Part shown: positions 1 through 7,359 of the stretch, piece after piece | Layout: the number at the start of each line of letters is the position of its first letter | Position numbering within the stretch: the first letter of the stretch is position 1 | NCBI GenBank assembly: GCA_003500955.1 | Contig: DNQP01000266.1 | Location: forward strand, 1 to 9,524 | Direction of reading: 5' to 3' | Origin: Curvibacter sp. | GTDB taxonomy: Bacteria > Pseudomonadota > Gammaproteobacteria > Burkholderiales > Burkholderiaceae_C | Length of the DNA stretch: 9,524 nt | Notes under the pieces: generated by a model | Database searches by the model: none | Told to the model about the DNA's origin: nothing | The model's input: only the letters and a program-made list of their open reading frames with translations | Position numbers and translations under genes: made by a program

Positions 1-2
1 AC

Positions 3-2840
3 TCTTCCGAACCCCAGCAGCAACTGAATATCCGCGTCGTGCCCGATGCGGCTCAGGCTCTGAGCCCTTCCGAGGCGCTGGCTCGGCTGCAGACGGTCGA
101 GCCCCGGCCGCAGTTCGAGACCCGCTTGGTCGAAGAGCCCTTCTGGTTCCTGACCGAAGCCGAAACCAACTGGCAGGACGCGGCGTATATCGAGATTCCG
201 TCACGCCACCTGACCCAGCTCGCCTGCTGGAACGCGGCTGATGGGGCCCTTCTGGGCCAGACCGGCGATGCAGCCCCCACAGGAACATTGGTGCGCATCA
301 AGGCCGGACATGCGCTGAAGGTGGACCACGCGTCGGACCGCGTACTGTGTCGTGCGTCCTTCCAGGGCCCGGCCAAGCTGACCGCTTTGCTCTGGACGCC
401 ACGCGCTTTGGAGATCTCTGCCCAGGACTTCCACCGTCGTTCAGGTCTGCTCGATGGCGGCATCCTCATGCTGGCCGCATTTGTTCTGGTCACAGCCCTG
501 ATCAACCGCCAAAACCTTTACATCATCTTCGCGGCTTGGCTGGTCCTCACCCTGCGTATCAGCGCCACGTCGGGTGGCTGGGACGGGCAGTGGCTCAATC
601 ACCAAGTGCCTGCCGATTGGCTGCCCCAGGCCAGGTCCTTCACCCGCGCCCTGTGGGCCATCCTGACGGTGATCCTGCTCAAGGCCTTGCTACGCGAGGA
701 CCTGAAGAAGGTCCGCTCCGCCATTCTGATCCGCTTTGCCGAGTGGTTGTGCCTGGCGCTGCTGGTGGCGGCCATGGTGCTGGAGCGGGATGATTTCCTG
801 CTGGCGATGTGGGTCATCGGCACCGTGGCGCTGCTCGCAGCGATGATCACGCTGGTCAACGTCGTGTTGCGGACCCGCTCGATGGTGGCGGTCTGGTACT
901 GCGCATCGCTGGCCGTTACTCTTTTCTCGGGCCTGTCGGAGATCGCGGCCGCAGCGCTGGGCGTCAAGCAGCTGCTTGCGGTCTTCAACACGGTCAATGC
1001 CGCGCTGGTTTCCTGCCTGCTGGCGGCCTTGGCCATCGCCGAACAGATGCGCCAGGACCATCGCGAGCGCCTGGTCGCCAAGGCCCGGCTCCAGCAGACT
1101 TACGACACCATTCCGATCGGCATGTTCACGCTTGATCTGCAGGGGCGCTTTACCAGCATCAACCCGGCCTTGCGGCGTATGTTGGGGCTGCGCGCTTTCA
1201 GGACGACCCACAATACTTGGCCTCAATATTTTGGAGCTGATATCTGGCACCAGCTTCTCGATCTGGTTCAGAACCAGCAGGATGGCGAGATTGAATTCCA
1301 AAGTCAGCTGGACGTCACCGGCGTCGAGCCGCCACGTCGCTTCCTGCTCAAGGCGGCCATGTCCGGAGAGACGATCGAAGGCTCGCTCCAGGACGTGACG
1401 GAGAAATCCATGGCGGCAGAGGAATTGAACTTCCTGGCCGACAACGACGCACTGACCAAGGTCATGAACCGCCGTGGCATCGAGAAGGCGTTCCAGGAAG
1501 AAGCGGCACGGGTCGACGAGGAACGTCCCCTCGCCCTGGCCTATCTGGACCTGGACCGGTTCAAGCTTATCAACGACCTCTACGGCCATAACGCGGGTGA
1601 CGAGGTGTTGCGCCAGGTCTGTCACCGGATTCAGCGCCTGCTGGCAACCCATATGAAGCTGGGACGGGTCGGCGGCGACGAGTTCGTCATCCTGCTCCCC
1701 GACACGCGCATGCCGCTGGCCACGGTGATCGCGCGCGGCATCATCGAGAACATCGACGAAAAGCCTTTCCGCGTCGGCGAGAAGGCGTTTTATGTGCGTG
1801 GTTCCATCGGCCTGATCGAGGTCAGCCCGGGCACCCAGTTCAAGGAGGTGCTGTCCACCTCCGACCGCGCCTGCCGCGAGGCCAAGAGCGGGCAGCACCG
1901 CGGCCTTGTGGTCTACGAGCAGGGCTCACCGGCCTTTAAGGAGCACCAGGCCGAGCTGCGCCTGATCGGCGAGCTGTCGGCCAGCGAGACCCTGGACGGC
2001 CTGTTCCTGGAGATGCAGCCCATCATGTCGCTCACGCGTCCCAGCGACGCGATGAATTTCGAGGTGTTGCTGCGCATGCGTGATGCGGCTGGCGAACTGC
2101 TGCCCGTCAACCGCGTGATCGCGGCGGCCGAGGACAGCGGGCGCATGAGCAAGATCGACCATTGGGTGCTGACCACCACCCTGGCCTGGCTGGACCAGCA
2201 TCGCGACAAGCTGCAGCGCACCCAGTTCGTCTGCATCAACCTCAGCGGCGCCTCGCTCAACGACGAGGAGTTCATGCAGGAGGTCTTTGGCATCCTGCGC
2301 CGCAACAGCCATGTCTCGAGCTTCCTGACCATCGAGATCACCGAGAGCGTGGCCCTGCACGACCTCAAGAACACGCGTCGCTTCATCGACAAGGTGCGCG
2401 GCTACGGCGCGCGCGTGGCGCTGGACGATTTCGGCGCCGGCTACACCTCCTTCTCCTACCTCAAGGAGCTGCCGGCGGACCTGCTCAAGATCGACGGCAG
2501 CTTCGTGGTCAACATGAACCAGCACCCGGCCAACGTCTCCATCGTCGAGGCCATCGTCAACCTGGCGCGCAACCTGGGCATGAAGACCATCGCCGAATGG
2601 GCCGAGGACTCGGCCACGGTACAGGCCTTGGCCGAGATCGGTGTGGACTATGTGCAGGGCTATGCCGTGGCCCGCCCCATGGCCCCGGAGAAGCTGCTCG
2701 AGGTACCCTCGGCTGCCGGCTTCATCAAGGACGTCGAACTCATGCAGTTCGTGGATGCGCTGGACCGCCAGAACAACCCGCTGGCCCAGCTCGATCTGCT
2801 GATGGACGGCGACAAGCCCGCGCCGCCCAAGATCCACTGA
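3..2840 (+). CDS. Membrane-bound PAS-GGDEF-EAL cyclic-di-GMP signalling protein (5' end cut by window)
   Basis: Predicted inner-membrane enzyme that makes and/or degrades cyclic-di-GMP. The frame stays open to the left edge, so the start is outside; a GTG at 39 is possible but has no clear ribosome site. Numbering residues from base 39: residues 1-130 form a probable periplasmic sensory domain (7TMR-DISMED2-like); about 141-334 hold seven hydrophobic helices, as in 7TMR-DISM receptors; 335-355 is a charged linker; 355-455 is a PAS-like domain; about 465-625 is GGDEF, with DLDRFK at 503-508 and an intact GGDEF at 545-549; about 640-900 is EAL. The inhibitory RxxD site expected just before GGDEF is absent. 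In EAL the signature is EVL (E675), and the ITE, DDFGAG (796-801), KID and QGY motifs are present, so phosphodiesterase activity is plausible. The ligand is unknown. It converges on the minus-strand operon, with no functional link visible. Confidence 0.93.
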   Translation, partial: SSEPQQQLNIRVVPDAAQALSPSEALARLQTVEPRPQFETRLVEEPFWFLTEAETNWQDAAYIEIPSRHLTQLACWNAADGALLGQTGDAAPTGTLVRIKAGHALKVDHASDRVLCRASFQGPAKLTALLWTPRALEISAQDFHRRSGLLDGGILMLAAFVLVTALINRQNLYIIFAAWLVLTLRISATSGGWDGQWLNHQVPADWLPQARSFTRALWAILTVILLKALLREDLKKVRSAILIRFAEWLCLALLVAAMVLERDDFLLAMWVIGTVALLAAMITLVNVVLRTRSMVAVWYCASLAVTLFSGLSEIAAAALGVKQLLAVFNTVNAALVSCLLAALAIAEQMRQDHRERLVAKARLQQTYDTIPIGMFTLDLQGRFTSINPALRRMLGLRAFRTTHNTWPQYFGADIWHQLLDLVQNQQDGEIEFQSQLDVTGVEPPRRFLLKAAMSGETIEGSLQDVTEKSMAAEELNFLADNDALTKVMNRRGIEKAFQEEAARVDEERPLALAYLDLDRFKLINDLYGHNAGDEVLRQVCHRIQRLLATHMKLGRVGGDEFVILLPDTRMPLATVIARGIIENIDEKPFRVGEKAFYVRGSIGLIEVSPGTQFKEVLSTSDRACREAKSGQHRGLVVYEQGSPAFKEHQAELRLIGELSASETLDGLFLEMQPIMSLTRPSDAMNFEVLLRMRDAAGELLPVNRVIAAAEDSGRMSKIDHWVLTTTLAWLDQHRDKLQRTQFVCINLSGASLNDEEFMQEVFGILRRNSHVSSFLTIEITESVALHDLKNTRRFIDKVRGYGARVALDDFGAGYTSFSYLKELPADLLKIDGSFVVNMNQHPANVSIVEAIVNLARNLGMKTIAEWAEDSATVQALAEIGVDYVQGYAVARPMAPEKLLEVPSAAGFIKDVELMQFVDALDRQNNPLAQLDLLMDGDKPAPPKIH

Positions 2841-2842
2841 AC

Positions 2843-2850
2843 GGCCGGCC
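2843..2850. other. 8-bp perfect palindrome between two converging genes
   Basis: GGCCGGCC fills most of the 10-base gap between the stop codon of the GGDEF-EAL gene and the stop codon of the last operon gene. It is too short, and lacks a T-run on either strand, to be a convincing intrinsic terminator. In GC-rich DNA such a palindrome can easily occur by chance. Confidence 0.3.
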
Positions 2851-3759
2851 TCAGCCCGCCGCGCGCAACGCCTTGCGCAGCTCCTGGCCCAGCTCGGGCT
2901 TGTGGGCAAAGGGATCGGTGGGGTTGCGCGCCAGCATCACATCTTCCAGCCGGGTCTGCACCGAGGCGATGGCCTTGGGATGGCTGTAGATGTAGAACTG
3001 TCCGGCGGCCACGGCGTCGAAGACCAGCTGCGCCACCTCGGCAGCCGTCACCTTGCCGGAACTCACGGCCTTGTCGCTCATGGCCTGCCCGATCAGCTGG
3101 CTGCGCGTGGGCTGGGCCGCGGCCAGTTCGCCGGGGCGGTTGCGCTCGCTCTGGTGGATGCCCGTGGGCACGAAATAGGGGCACAGCACCGAGGCACCGA
3201 CCTGGTCCGTCACCAGCGCCAGATCCTGGTAGAGCGTCTCACTCAGGGACACCACGGCGTGCTTGCTGACGTTGTAGACCCCCATGTTCGGCGGGTTGAG
3301 CAGCCCGGCCATGCTGGCCGTGTTGACGATGTGGCCGCGCCAGGCGGGGTCTTTCCGAGCGGCTTCGAGCATCATGGGCGTGAACAGGCGCACGCCGTGG
3401 ATCACCCCCCAGAGGTTGACGCCCAGCACCCAGCGCCAGTCCTGCACCGTGTTTTCCCAGACCAGGCCACCGGCGCCGACGCCGGCGTTGTTGAAGACGA
3501 AATGCGGCGCGCCAAAATGGCTTTGCACGCGCTGGGCCAGGTGCTCCATCTGCACTGCGTCAGAGACATCCACCTGCTGGGCCAGCACCTCGGCGCCCGT
3601 GGCCCTGAGCTCGGTGGCCGCCTTGTCGAGTGCGTTCTGCTGCACGTCGGCCAGCACCAGGTTCATGCCCAGGCGCGCGCCGATGCGCGCTACTTCCAGG
3701 CCGAAGCCCGAGCCGGCACCCGTCAGCACAGCGGTCTTGCCGGAAAAATCCTTGATCAT
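2851..3759 (-). CDS. SDR family NAD(P)-dependent oxidoreductase (302 aa)
   Basis: Short-chain dehydrogenase/reductase, expected to oxidise an alcohol or reduce a ketone using NAD(P)(H) in the cytoplasm. All classical SDR elements are visible: the cofactor glycine motif TGAGSGFG at 13-20, an acidic residue at the end of the second strand (D38), NNAG at 90-93, N115, and catalytic S149, Y162 and K166 in the YNVSK motif. Length is slightly above the 250-residue norm because of a C-terminal extension (about 255-302). The ATG at 3759 is chosen because GAGGAG lies 5 bases upstream and the fold begins there; the frame runs on to 3858, but that extension overlaps the desaturase and has no SDR homology. 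This is the last gene of the operon, 13 bases after the desaturase. The substrate is unknown; a hydroxyacyl or other lipid-derived alcohol would suit the neighbours. Confidence 0.93.
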   Translation of the reverse strand: MIKDFSGKTAVLTGAGSGFGLEVARIGARLGMNLVLADVQQNALDKAATELRATGAEVLAQQVDVSDAVQMEHLAQRVQSHFGAPHFVFNNAGVGAGGLVWENTVQDWRWVLGVNLWGVIHGVRLFTPMMLEAARKDPAWRGHIVNTASMAGLLNPPNMGVYNVSKHAVVSLSETLYQDLALVTDQVGASVLCPYFVPTGIHQSERNRPGELAAAQPTRSQLIGQAMSDKAVSSGKVTAAEVAQLVFDAVAAGQFYIYSHPKAIASVQTRLEDVMLARNPTDPFAHKPELGQELRKALRAAG

Positions 3760-3776
3760 TCTTGCTCCTCGTTCAT
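3756..3776 (-). other. Six-codon mini-frame bridging desaturase and SDR genes
   Basis: On the minus strand an ATG overlaps the desaturase stop codon (ATGA at 3776-3773). Its frame reads MNEEQE and ends at a TGA that overlaps the SDR start codon (ATGA at 3759-3756). The Shine-Dalgarno sequence of the SDR lies inside it. It could relay terminating ribosomes from one gene to the next, but a frame this short may be coincidence. Confidence 0.25.
3765..3770 (-). promoter_or_regulatory. Ribosome binding site that fixes the SDR start at 3759
   Basis: GAGGAG on the minus strand stands 5 bases before the ATG at 3759. This supports the 302-residue SDR over the longer in-frame version starting at 3858. 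Confidence 0.75.
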
Positions 3777-4876
3777 GGAATCTTGGTTTCCCGCGGCCAG
3801 CGCGGAGCGAAGACCTGGGCCAGCGTGTCACCCACGTCCCGAACTTCGGCCTGTCCAAGCGCCTTTTTTTCCAGCAGCAGCTGGTGCAGTCGCGGCAGGT
3901 GGTAGTGCGGCACCGCCGGGTAGAGGTGATGCTCCAGGTGGTAGTTCACGTGGTGCGGAAACAGGAAGAAGCGCCCCAGCCAGTTGCCCAAGCGGCCCCA
4001 GGTGCGGTTGGTCCGGGCGGCGGTCAAGGGTGAGCTCAGGTCCTTGACCGCACCGTGTTCGCAGATCGCGCGCAGACGCAGGATGGGCTGCAGGGTCGTG
4101 AGCAGGGGCAGCGTCCACAGTGCCAGATAGGCCAGCAGCCCGGCAACACCACCGATCCAGGCCGCGCCGGCCGGCGCCAGCAGGTGGAAGGCCACCACGC
4201 CCCAGCGGTCACGTCGGGCCGCTGCGCGCAGCTGCGGCGAGGTGTCGTCCAGGGGCGAGACGCGGCGCCGGGTGTCGTCGTTGATGGCGGGCGAGCCGAA
4301 GAAATACGCGTAGGTTTTCCAGGCGTTCCAGCCCACCAGGTCCTGCGCAAGCTTCTTCCAGAGATAGGCCTTGCCACGCGGGTAGCCACCGTGGATGGCC
4401 GTGTCGGGATCTTCGGGGCCGTAGAGGTTGTTGTGGTGCAGTCGGTGTGTCACACGGTAGGTGCACATGGAAACACCACCGCTCATGCCGATCAGGCGGC
4501 CCAGCCCGTCGTTGAGGCTGCGGTTCGACAGCAGCCGGTAATGCGCCGCTTCGTGCGCCAAGATGAACAGGCCATGCTGGGCCACCCCGATCAGCACCAG
4601 GCCGGCCAGCCCGCCGGCCCACCACAGCGACGTGGGCCAGGTGAACCAGGCCAGGGCCATGCCGGCAGCAGCCAGCAGCAGGGTCTGCGCAACGGCCAGC
4701 AGGGAGCGGCCGTTGGACAGGGTGGTGAGCGGTGCCAGTTCCTCGGCCGACAGCAGGCGCCGGGCCTGGGCATTACGGCTGCCCGGCGCGCGCAGATCGT
4801 CACGGAACTCCTCACCGGCCCTGGCGAGGCCCTGCCCTGCGCCATCGCCTTGCTGCAGGTGCGGGGCACGGTCCAT
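3773..4876 (-). CDS. Membrane fatty acid desaturase family protein (367 aa)
   Basis: Predicted di-iron membrane enzyme of the fatty acid desaturase family (PF00487 type), which uses O2 and an electron donor to insert a double bond, or sometimes a hydroxyl or keto group, into a lipid chain. The three histidine boxes are complete: HEAAH at 108-112, HRLHH at 144-148, and NYHLEHH with histidines at 313, 316 and 317. Hydrophobic stretches lie at about 58-80, 86-107, 226-245 and 246-262, matching the usual paired helices. An extra N-terminal stretch of about 45 polar residues precedes the first helix. The ATG at 4876 begins 8 bases after the stop of the MDR gene; its ribosome site is weak, so a somewhat later start is possible. 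No ferredoxin, cytochrome b5 or reductase partner is seen in the window. The family also includes enzymes acting on non-fatty-acid lipids, so the substrate and double-bond position are open. Confidence 0.9.
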   Translation of the reverse strand: MDRAPHLQQGDGAGQGLARAGEEFRDDLRAPGSRNAQARRLLSAEELAPLTTLSNGRSLLAVAQTLLLAAAGMALAWFTWPTSLWWAGGLAGLVLIGVAQHGLFILAHEAAHYRLLSNRSLNDGLGRLIGMSGGVSMCTYRVTHRLHHNNLYGPEDPDTAIHGGYPRGKAYLWKKLAQDLVGWNAWKTYAYFFGSPAINDDTRRRVSPLDDTSPQLRAAARRDRWGVVAFHLLAPAGAAWIGGVAGLLAYLALWTLPLLTTLQPILRLRAICEHGAVKDLSSPLTAARTNRTWGRLGNWLGRFFLFPHHVNYHLEHHLYPAVPHYHLPRLHQLLLEKKALGQAEVRDVGDTLAQVFAPRWPRETKIP

Positions 4877-4884
4877 GATGAGAC

Positions 4885-5901
4885 TCAGATCAGCTTGACG
4901 AGCTGCTTGCCGAAGTTCTTGCCCTTGAGCAGGCCCAGGAAGGCCTCGGGGGCGGCGGCCAAGCCCTGGGCCACGCTTTCGCGCGGACGCAGCTTGCCCG
5001 TGCCGACCAGGGTGCCGAGTTCCTTGAGGGCCTCGGGCCAGATCTCCATGTGCTCGCTGACGATGAAGCCTTCGACCTTCAGGCGGTTGACCAGGATCAG
5101 CGCCGGGTTGGCCAGCGGCAGCGGCTGGCCGTTGTAGCCGGCGATCATGCCGCAGACCGCGATGCGGCCGAAGGCGTTCATGCGCAGCAGCACGGCATCG
5201 AGCACCATGCCGCCCACGTTCTCGAAGTAGCCGTCGATGCCGTTGGGGCAGGCCTGCTTGAGCGCCTTGGACAGCGAGATGGCGTCCTTGTGCTCCTTGT
5301 AGTCCACACAGGCGTCGAAACCCAGTTCCTGGACCACGTAGTCACACTTGTCCTTGCCACCGGCGATGCCGACCACGCGGCAACCGCGTGCCTTGGCCAG
5401 CGCACCGTAGGCGCTGCCCACGGCACCCGCCGCCGCGCTGACCACCAGGGTCTCGCCGGCCTTGGGGTTGATGATCTTCACCAGGCCGTACCAAGCGGTG
5501 ACCCCGGGCATGCCCACGGCGCCCAGGTAGTGGCTCAGCGGCACATGGGTGGTGTCCACCTTGCGCACGGCGCCGGGCTGGTTGGCGTCAACCACGCTGT
5601 ACTCCTGCCAGCCACCCATGCCCACGACCTGGTCGCCGACGGCGAACTTGGGGTGGCGGCTCTCGACCACCTCGCCCACCGTGCCGCCGATCATGACTTC
5701 GCCCAGGGGCTGCGGCTGCGCGTAGCTCTTGCTGTCGTTCATGCGGCCACGCATATAGGGGTCCAGGCTCAGGTAATGGTGGCGCACCAGCACCTGACCG
5801 TCCTGCAGGGCGGGCGTGGTGCTGGTGACGAGCTTGAAGTTGCTGACGGTGGCCTCACCCTCGGGGCGGTTGTCGAGCAGGATCTGTTGGTTGCTGGGCA
5901 T
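4885..5901 (-). CDS. NADP-dependent MDR oxidoreductase, LTB4 dehydrogenase/CurA-like (338 aa)
   Basis: Medium-chain dehydrogenase/reductase of the zinc-free leukotriene B4 12-hydroxydehydrogenase / prostaglandin reductase / curcumin reductase group. Members reduce the double bond of alpha,beta-unsaturated ketones or aldehydes with NADPH. Visible hallmarks are SLDPYMRGRM at 45-54, a GroES-like N-terminal half, the Rossmann glycine motif AAAGAVG at 156-162, YFENVGG at 225-231, and the C-terminal GKNFGKQLVKL. No structural-zinc cysteine cluster is seen, as expected for this group. Length is typical. The ATG at 5901 has AAGGA 6 bases upstream, overlapping the TAA stop of the thioesterase gene, which suggests coupled translation. 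In this operon it could reduce enone or alkenal intermediates or detoxify lipid-peroxide aldehydes; that role is inference. Confidence 0.92.
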   Translation of the reverse strand: MPSNQQILLDNRPEGEATVSNFKLVTSTTPALQDGQVLVRHHYLSLDPYMRGRMNDSKSYAQPQPLGEVMIGGTVGEVVESRHPKFAVGDQVVGMGGWQEYSVVDANQPGAVRKVDTTHVPLSHYLGAVGMPGVTAWYGLVKIINPKAGETLVVSAAAGAVGSAYGALAKARGCRVVGIAGGKDKCDYVVQELGFDACVDYKEHKDAISLSKALKQACPNGIDGYFENVGGMVLDAVLLRMNAFGRIAVCGMIAGYNGQPLPLANPALILVNRLKVEGFIVSEHMEIWPEALKELGTLVGTGKLRPRESVAQGLAAAPEAFLGLLKGKNFGKQLVKLI

Positions 5902-5910
5902 GGTCTGTCC

Positions 5911-6345
5911 TTAATCAGTGGAAATCACGTTGAGCGCGTTGCTGTCCTTGGGACCGGTGGGCAGGCGTTTGACGTACTTGAAGGTGCCGGTGGCATGCGC
6001 GCAGGGCTTGCCCTCGGCATCAAAAATCGTGGCCTCGGTGAAGGCCAGGGTTGCAGTTCGATGGATCAGCCGGCCCTGGGCCTTGAGCTTGCCGCGCGCG
6101 GCCTGCATGAAGCTGGTCTTCATCTCGATGGTGACCACGCCCATCTCGGGCTGCACGCTGCGCGCGGCGGTGGCCATCGCAACGTCCATCAGCGTCATGG
6201 TGGCACCGCCGTGCGTGACGGCGAAGGAGTTGAGGTGCTCGGGCCGGGCCTCGTAATGCAGCTCGGATGCCCCGTTGTCGAAACGCTCCAGGGTGAAGCC
6301 CAGGTGGTCGACAAAGGGGACGCGCACGCCAAAGGGAAGCGACAT
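5911..6345 (-). CDS. PaaI-family hotdog-fold acyl-CoA thioesterase (144 aa)
   Basis: Small hotdog-fold thioesterase expected to hydrolyse acyl-CoA or aryl-CoA esters, releasing free CoA in the cytoplasm. The family signature is clear: NSFAVTHGGATMTLMD at 39-54, with the HGG loop at 45-47 and an acidic residue, D54, in the usual catalytic position on the central helix. The later strands follow (VTIEMKTSFMQAARG at 71-85, then ATIFDAEGKPCAHATGTFKY). About 20 residues after the core form a short variable tail. The ATG at 6345 follows the SDR stop by 4 bases, and GGAGG lies 8 bases upstream inside the end of the SDR gene. Its likely job is relieving CoA trapping or releasing a product acid. Acyl chain preference cannot be read from the sequence. 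Confidence 0.9.
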   Translation of the reverse strand: MSLPFGVRVPFVDHLGFTLERFDNGASELHYEARPEHLNSFAVTHGGATMTLMDVAMATAARSVQPEMGVVTIEMKTSFMQAARGKLKAQGRLIHRTATLAFTEATIFDAEGKPCAHATGTFKYVKRLPTGPKDSNALNVISTD

Positions 6346-6349
6346 GCCT

Positions 6350-7141
6350 TCAGCCTCCGGTCACGCAGCTCACACCGCCGTCGACGGCCAGCCACTGACC
6401 CGTGATGTGCTTGCCGGCGTCCGAGGCGTAAAGCAGGCACAGGCCCTTGAGGTCCTCATCGTCGCCCAGGCGCTGCAGCGGCGCGTGCTTCTTGAGCTCA
6501 TCCACGCCCCAGGCCTCCAGCGTGCCGGCGGTCATCTTGCTGGGGAAGAAACCCGGGCAGATGGCGTTGACGTTGATGCTGTACTTGCCCCACTCCGCGG
6601 CCAGTGCGCGCGTGAAGTTGATCACGGCACCCTTGGAGGTGTTGTAGGCGATGGTGGTCATCTGCGGCGGGTTGCCACCCAGGCCGGCGATGGAGGCCAC
6701 GTTGATGATGCGGCCCTGCTTGCGCGGGATCATGCTCTTCTTGCCCACCACCTGGCTCAGGATGAAGTAGCCGCGGACGTTGAGGTTCATGACCTTGTCC
6801 CAGGCCGGGATGGGATGGTCTTCAGCGGGTGCGCCCCAGGCGGCGCCGGCGTTGTTGACCAGGATGTCGATGTCGCCCATGCGCTGCAGGGTCTCAGACG
6901 CCAGGCGCTGGATGTCCTCTTCCTTGGCGCAGTCGGCGGCGATCCAGCGCGCGTCGATCCCGGCTGCCTGCAGGCTGGCCGTGGCCTCTTCCAGCTCTTC
7001 CGCCTTGCGCGCACTGAGCATCACGCGCGCGCCGGCCTCGCCCAGGGCCTGGGCCAGCTGCAGGCCCAGGCCGCGCGAACCGCCGGTGATCAGCGCGGTC
7101 TTGCCTTTGAGGTCGAAGAGTTGCTGGATGGTACGGGTCAT
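6350..7141 (-). CDS. SDR family oxidoreductase, 3-oxoacyl reductase/gluconate dehydrogenase-like (263 aa)
   Basis: Classical short-chain dehydrogenase of standard length. It has the cofactor motif TGGSRGLG at 19-26, R45 after the second strand (SAR; favours NADP(H)), NNAG at 96-99, N121, and the catalytic set S150, Y166 and K170 (YNTSK). The C-terminal ITGQWLAVDGG motif at 246-256 is typical of FabG-like and gluconate 5-dehydrogenase-like members. It differs clearly from the second SDR at the operon's end, so the pair is not a recent duplication. The ATG at 7141 has AAGGAA 9 bases upstream. A plausible role is interconversion of 3-hydroxyacyl and 3-oxoacyl thioesters alongside the thiolase and acyl-CoA dehydrogenase; family membership alone does not prove this. 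Confidence 0.93.
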   Translation of the reverse strand: MTRTIQQLFDLKGKTALITGGSRGLGLQLAQALGEAGARVMLSARKAEELEEATASLQAAGIDARWIAADCAKEEDIQRLASETLQRMGDIDILVNNAGAAWGAPAEDHPIPAWDKVMNLNVRGYFILSQVVGKKSMIPRKQGRIINVASIAGLGGNPPQMTTIAYNTSKGAVINFTRALAAEWGKYSINVNAICPGFFPSKMTAGTLEAWGVDELKKHAPLQRLGDDEDLKGLCLLYASDAGKHITGQWLAVDGGVSCVTGG

Positions 7142-7163
7142 GTCTCTGATTTCCTTGTGATGT

Positions 7164-7358
7164 TTACTTCATGCGGGAGCGGACCCAGATCAGCAGGGCC
7201 CCGGTGCACGCAACGAGGGCGCCGCCGGCCTGGAGGATGTCTGCCAGCAGCCGGTCGTAACGCTGCACGAACATGCCCAGGACCAGCGACAGCAGACCGC
7301 CATAGACCAGGATCCAGACCAGCCGCTCCACGCGTTGTTTGTTGAGTTCGCTTGCCAT
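7164..7358 (-). CDS. Small two-helix membrane protein of unknown function (64 aa)
   Basis: I do not recognise a named family. The protein is a probable helical hairpin: a positively charged N-terminus (K7, R9, R12), a hydrophobic helix at about 13-31, a short charged loop (R33, D35, R36, D40), a second helix at about 41-59, and a basic tail (R60, R62, K64). By the positive-inside rule both ends should face the cytoplasm. It is very likely a real gene: GGAGGAGG lies 9 bases before the ATG at 7358, inside the last codons of the acyl-CoA dehydrogenase, and only one base separates that gene's stop from this start (TGATATG). It is therefore probably translated by coupling with the dehydrogenase. 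It may anchor or assist a neighbouring lipid enzyme at the membrane, but nothing in the sequence shows this. Confidence 0.82.
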   Translation of the reverse strand: MASELNKQRVERLVWILVYGGLLSLVLGMFVQRYDRLLADILQAGGALVACTGALLIWVRSRMK

Positions 7359-7359
7359 A

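Noticed and set aside
690..1898. 402-codon open frame antisense to the GGDEF region
   Set aside because: Shadow of GC-rich coding DNA; the product shows no recognisable domain, while the plus-strand frame has full PAS and GGDEF motifs.
2805..2827. Possible hairpin (7-bp stem with one G-U pair, 9-base loop) on the minus strand downstream of the operon
   Set aside because: It lies within the coding end of the GGDEF-EAL gene, has no U-tract after it, and such stems are common in GC-rich coding DNA; not a supported terminator.
2902..4047. 381-codon plus-strand frame antisense to the SDR and desaturase
   Set aside because: Crosses the junction of two genuine minus-strand genes and shows no recognisable motif.
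5050..6405. 451-codon plus-strand frame across the MDR, thioesterase and SDR genes
   Set aside because: Low-complexity His/Ala/Gly/Val-rich product, antisense to three well-supported genes and running through their junctions; a codon-bias artefact.
6350..7141. The two SDR genes as a tandem duplication
   Set aside because: They differ in length, C-terminal region and most residues outside the universal SDR motifs, and four genes or fewer separate them without repeats; independent family members are more likely.
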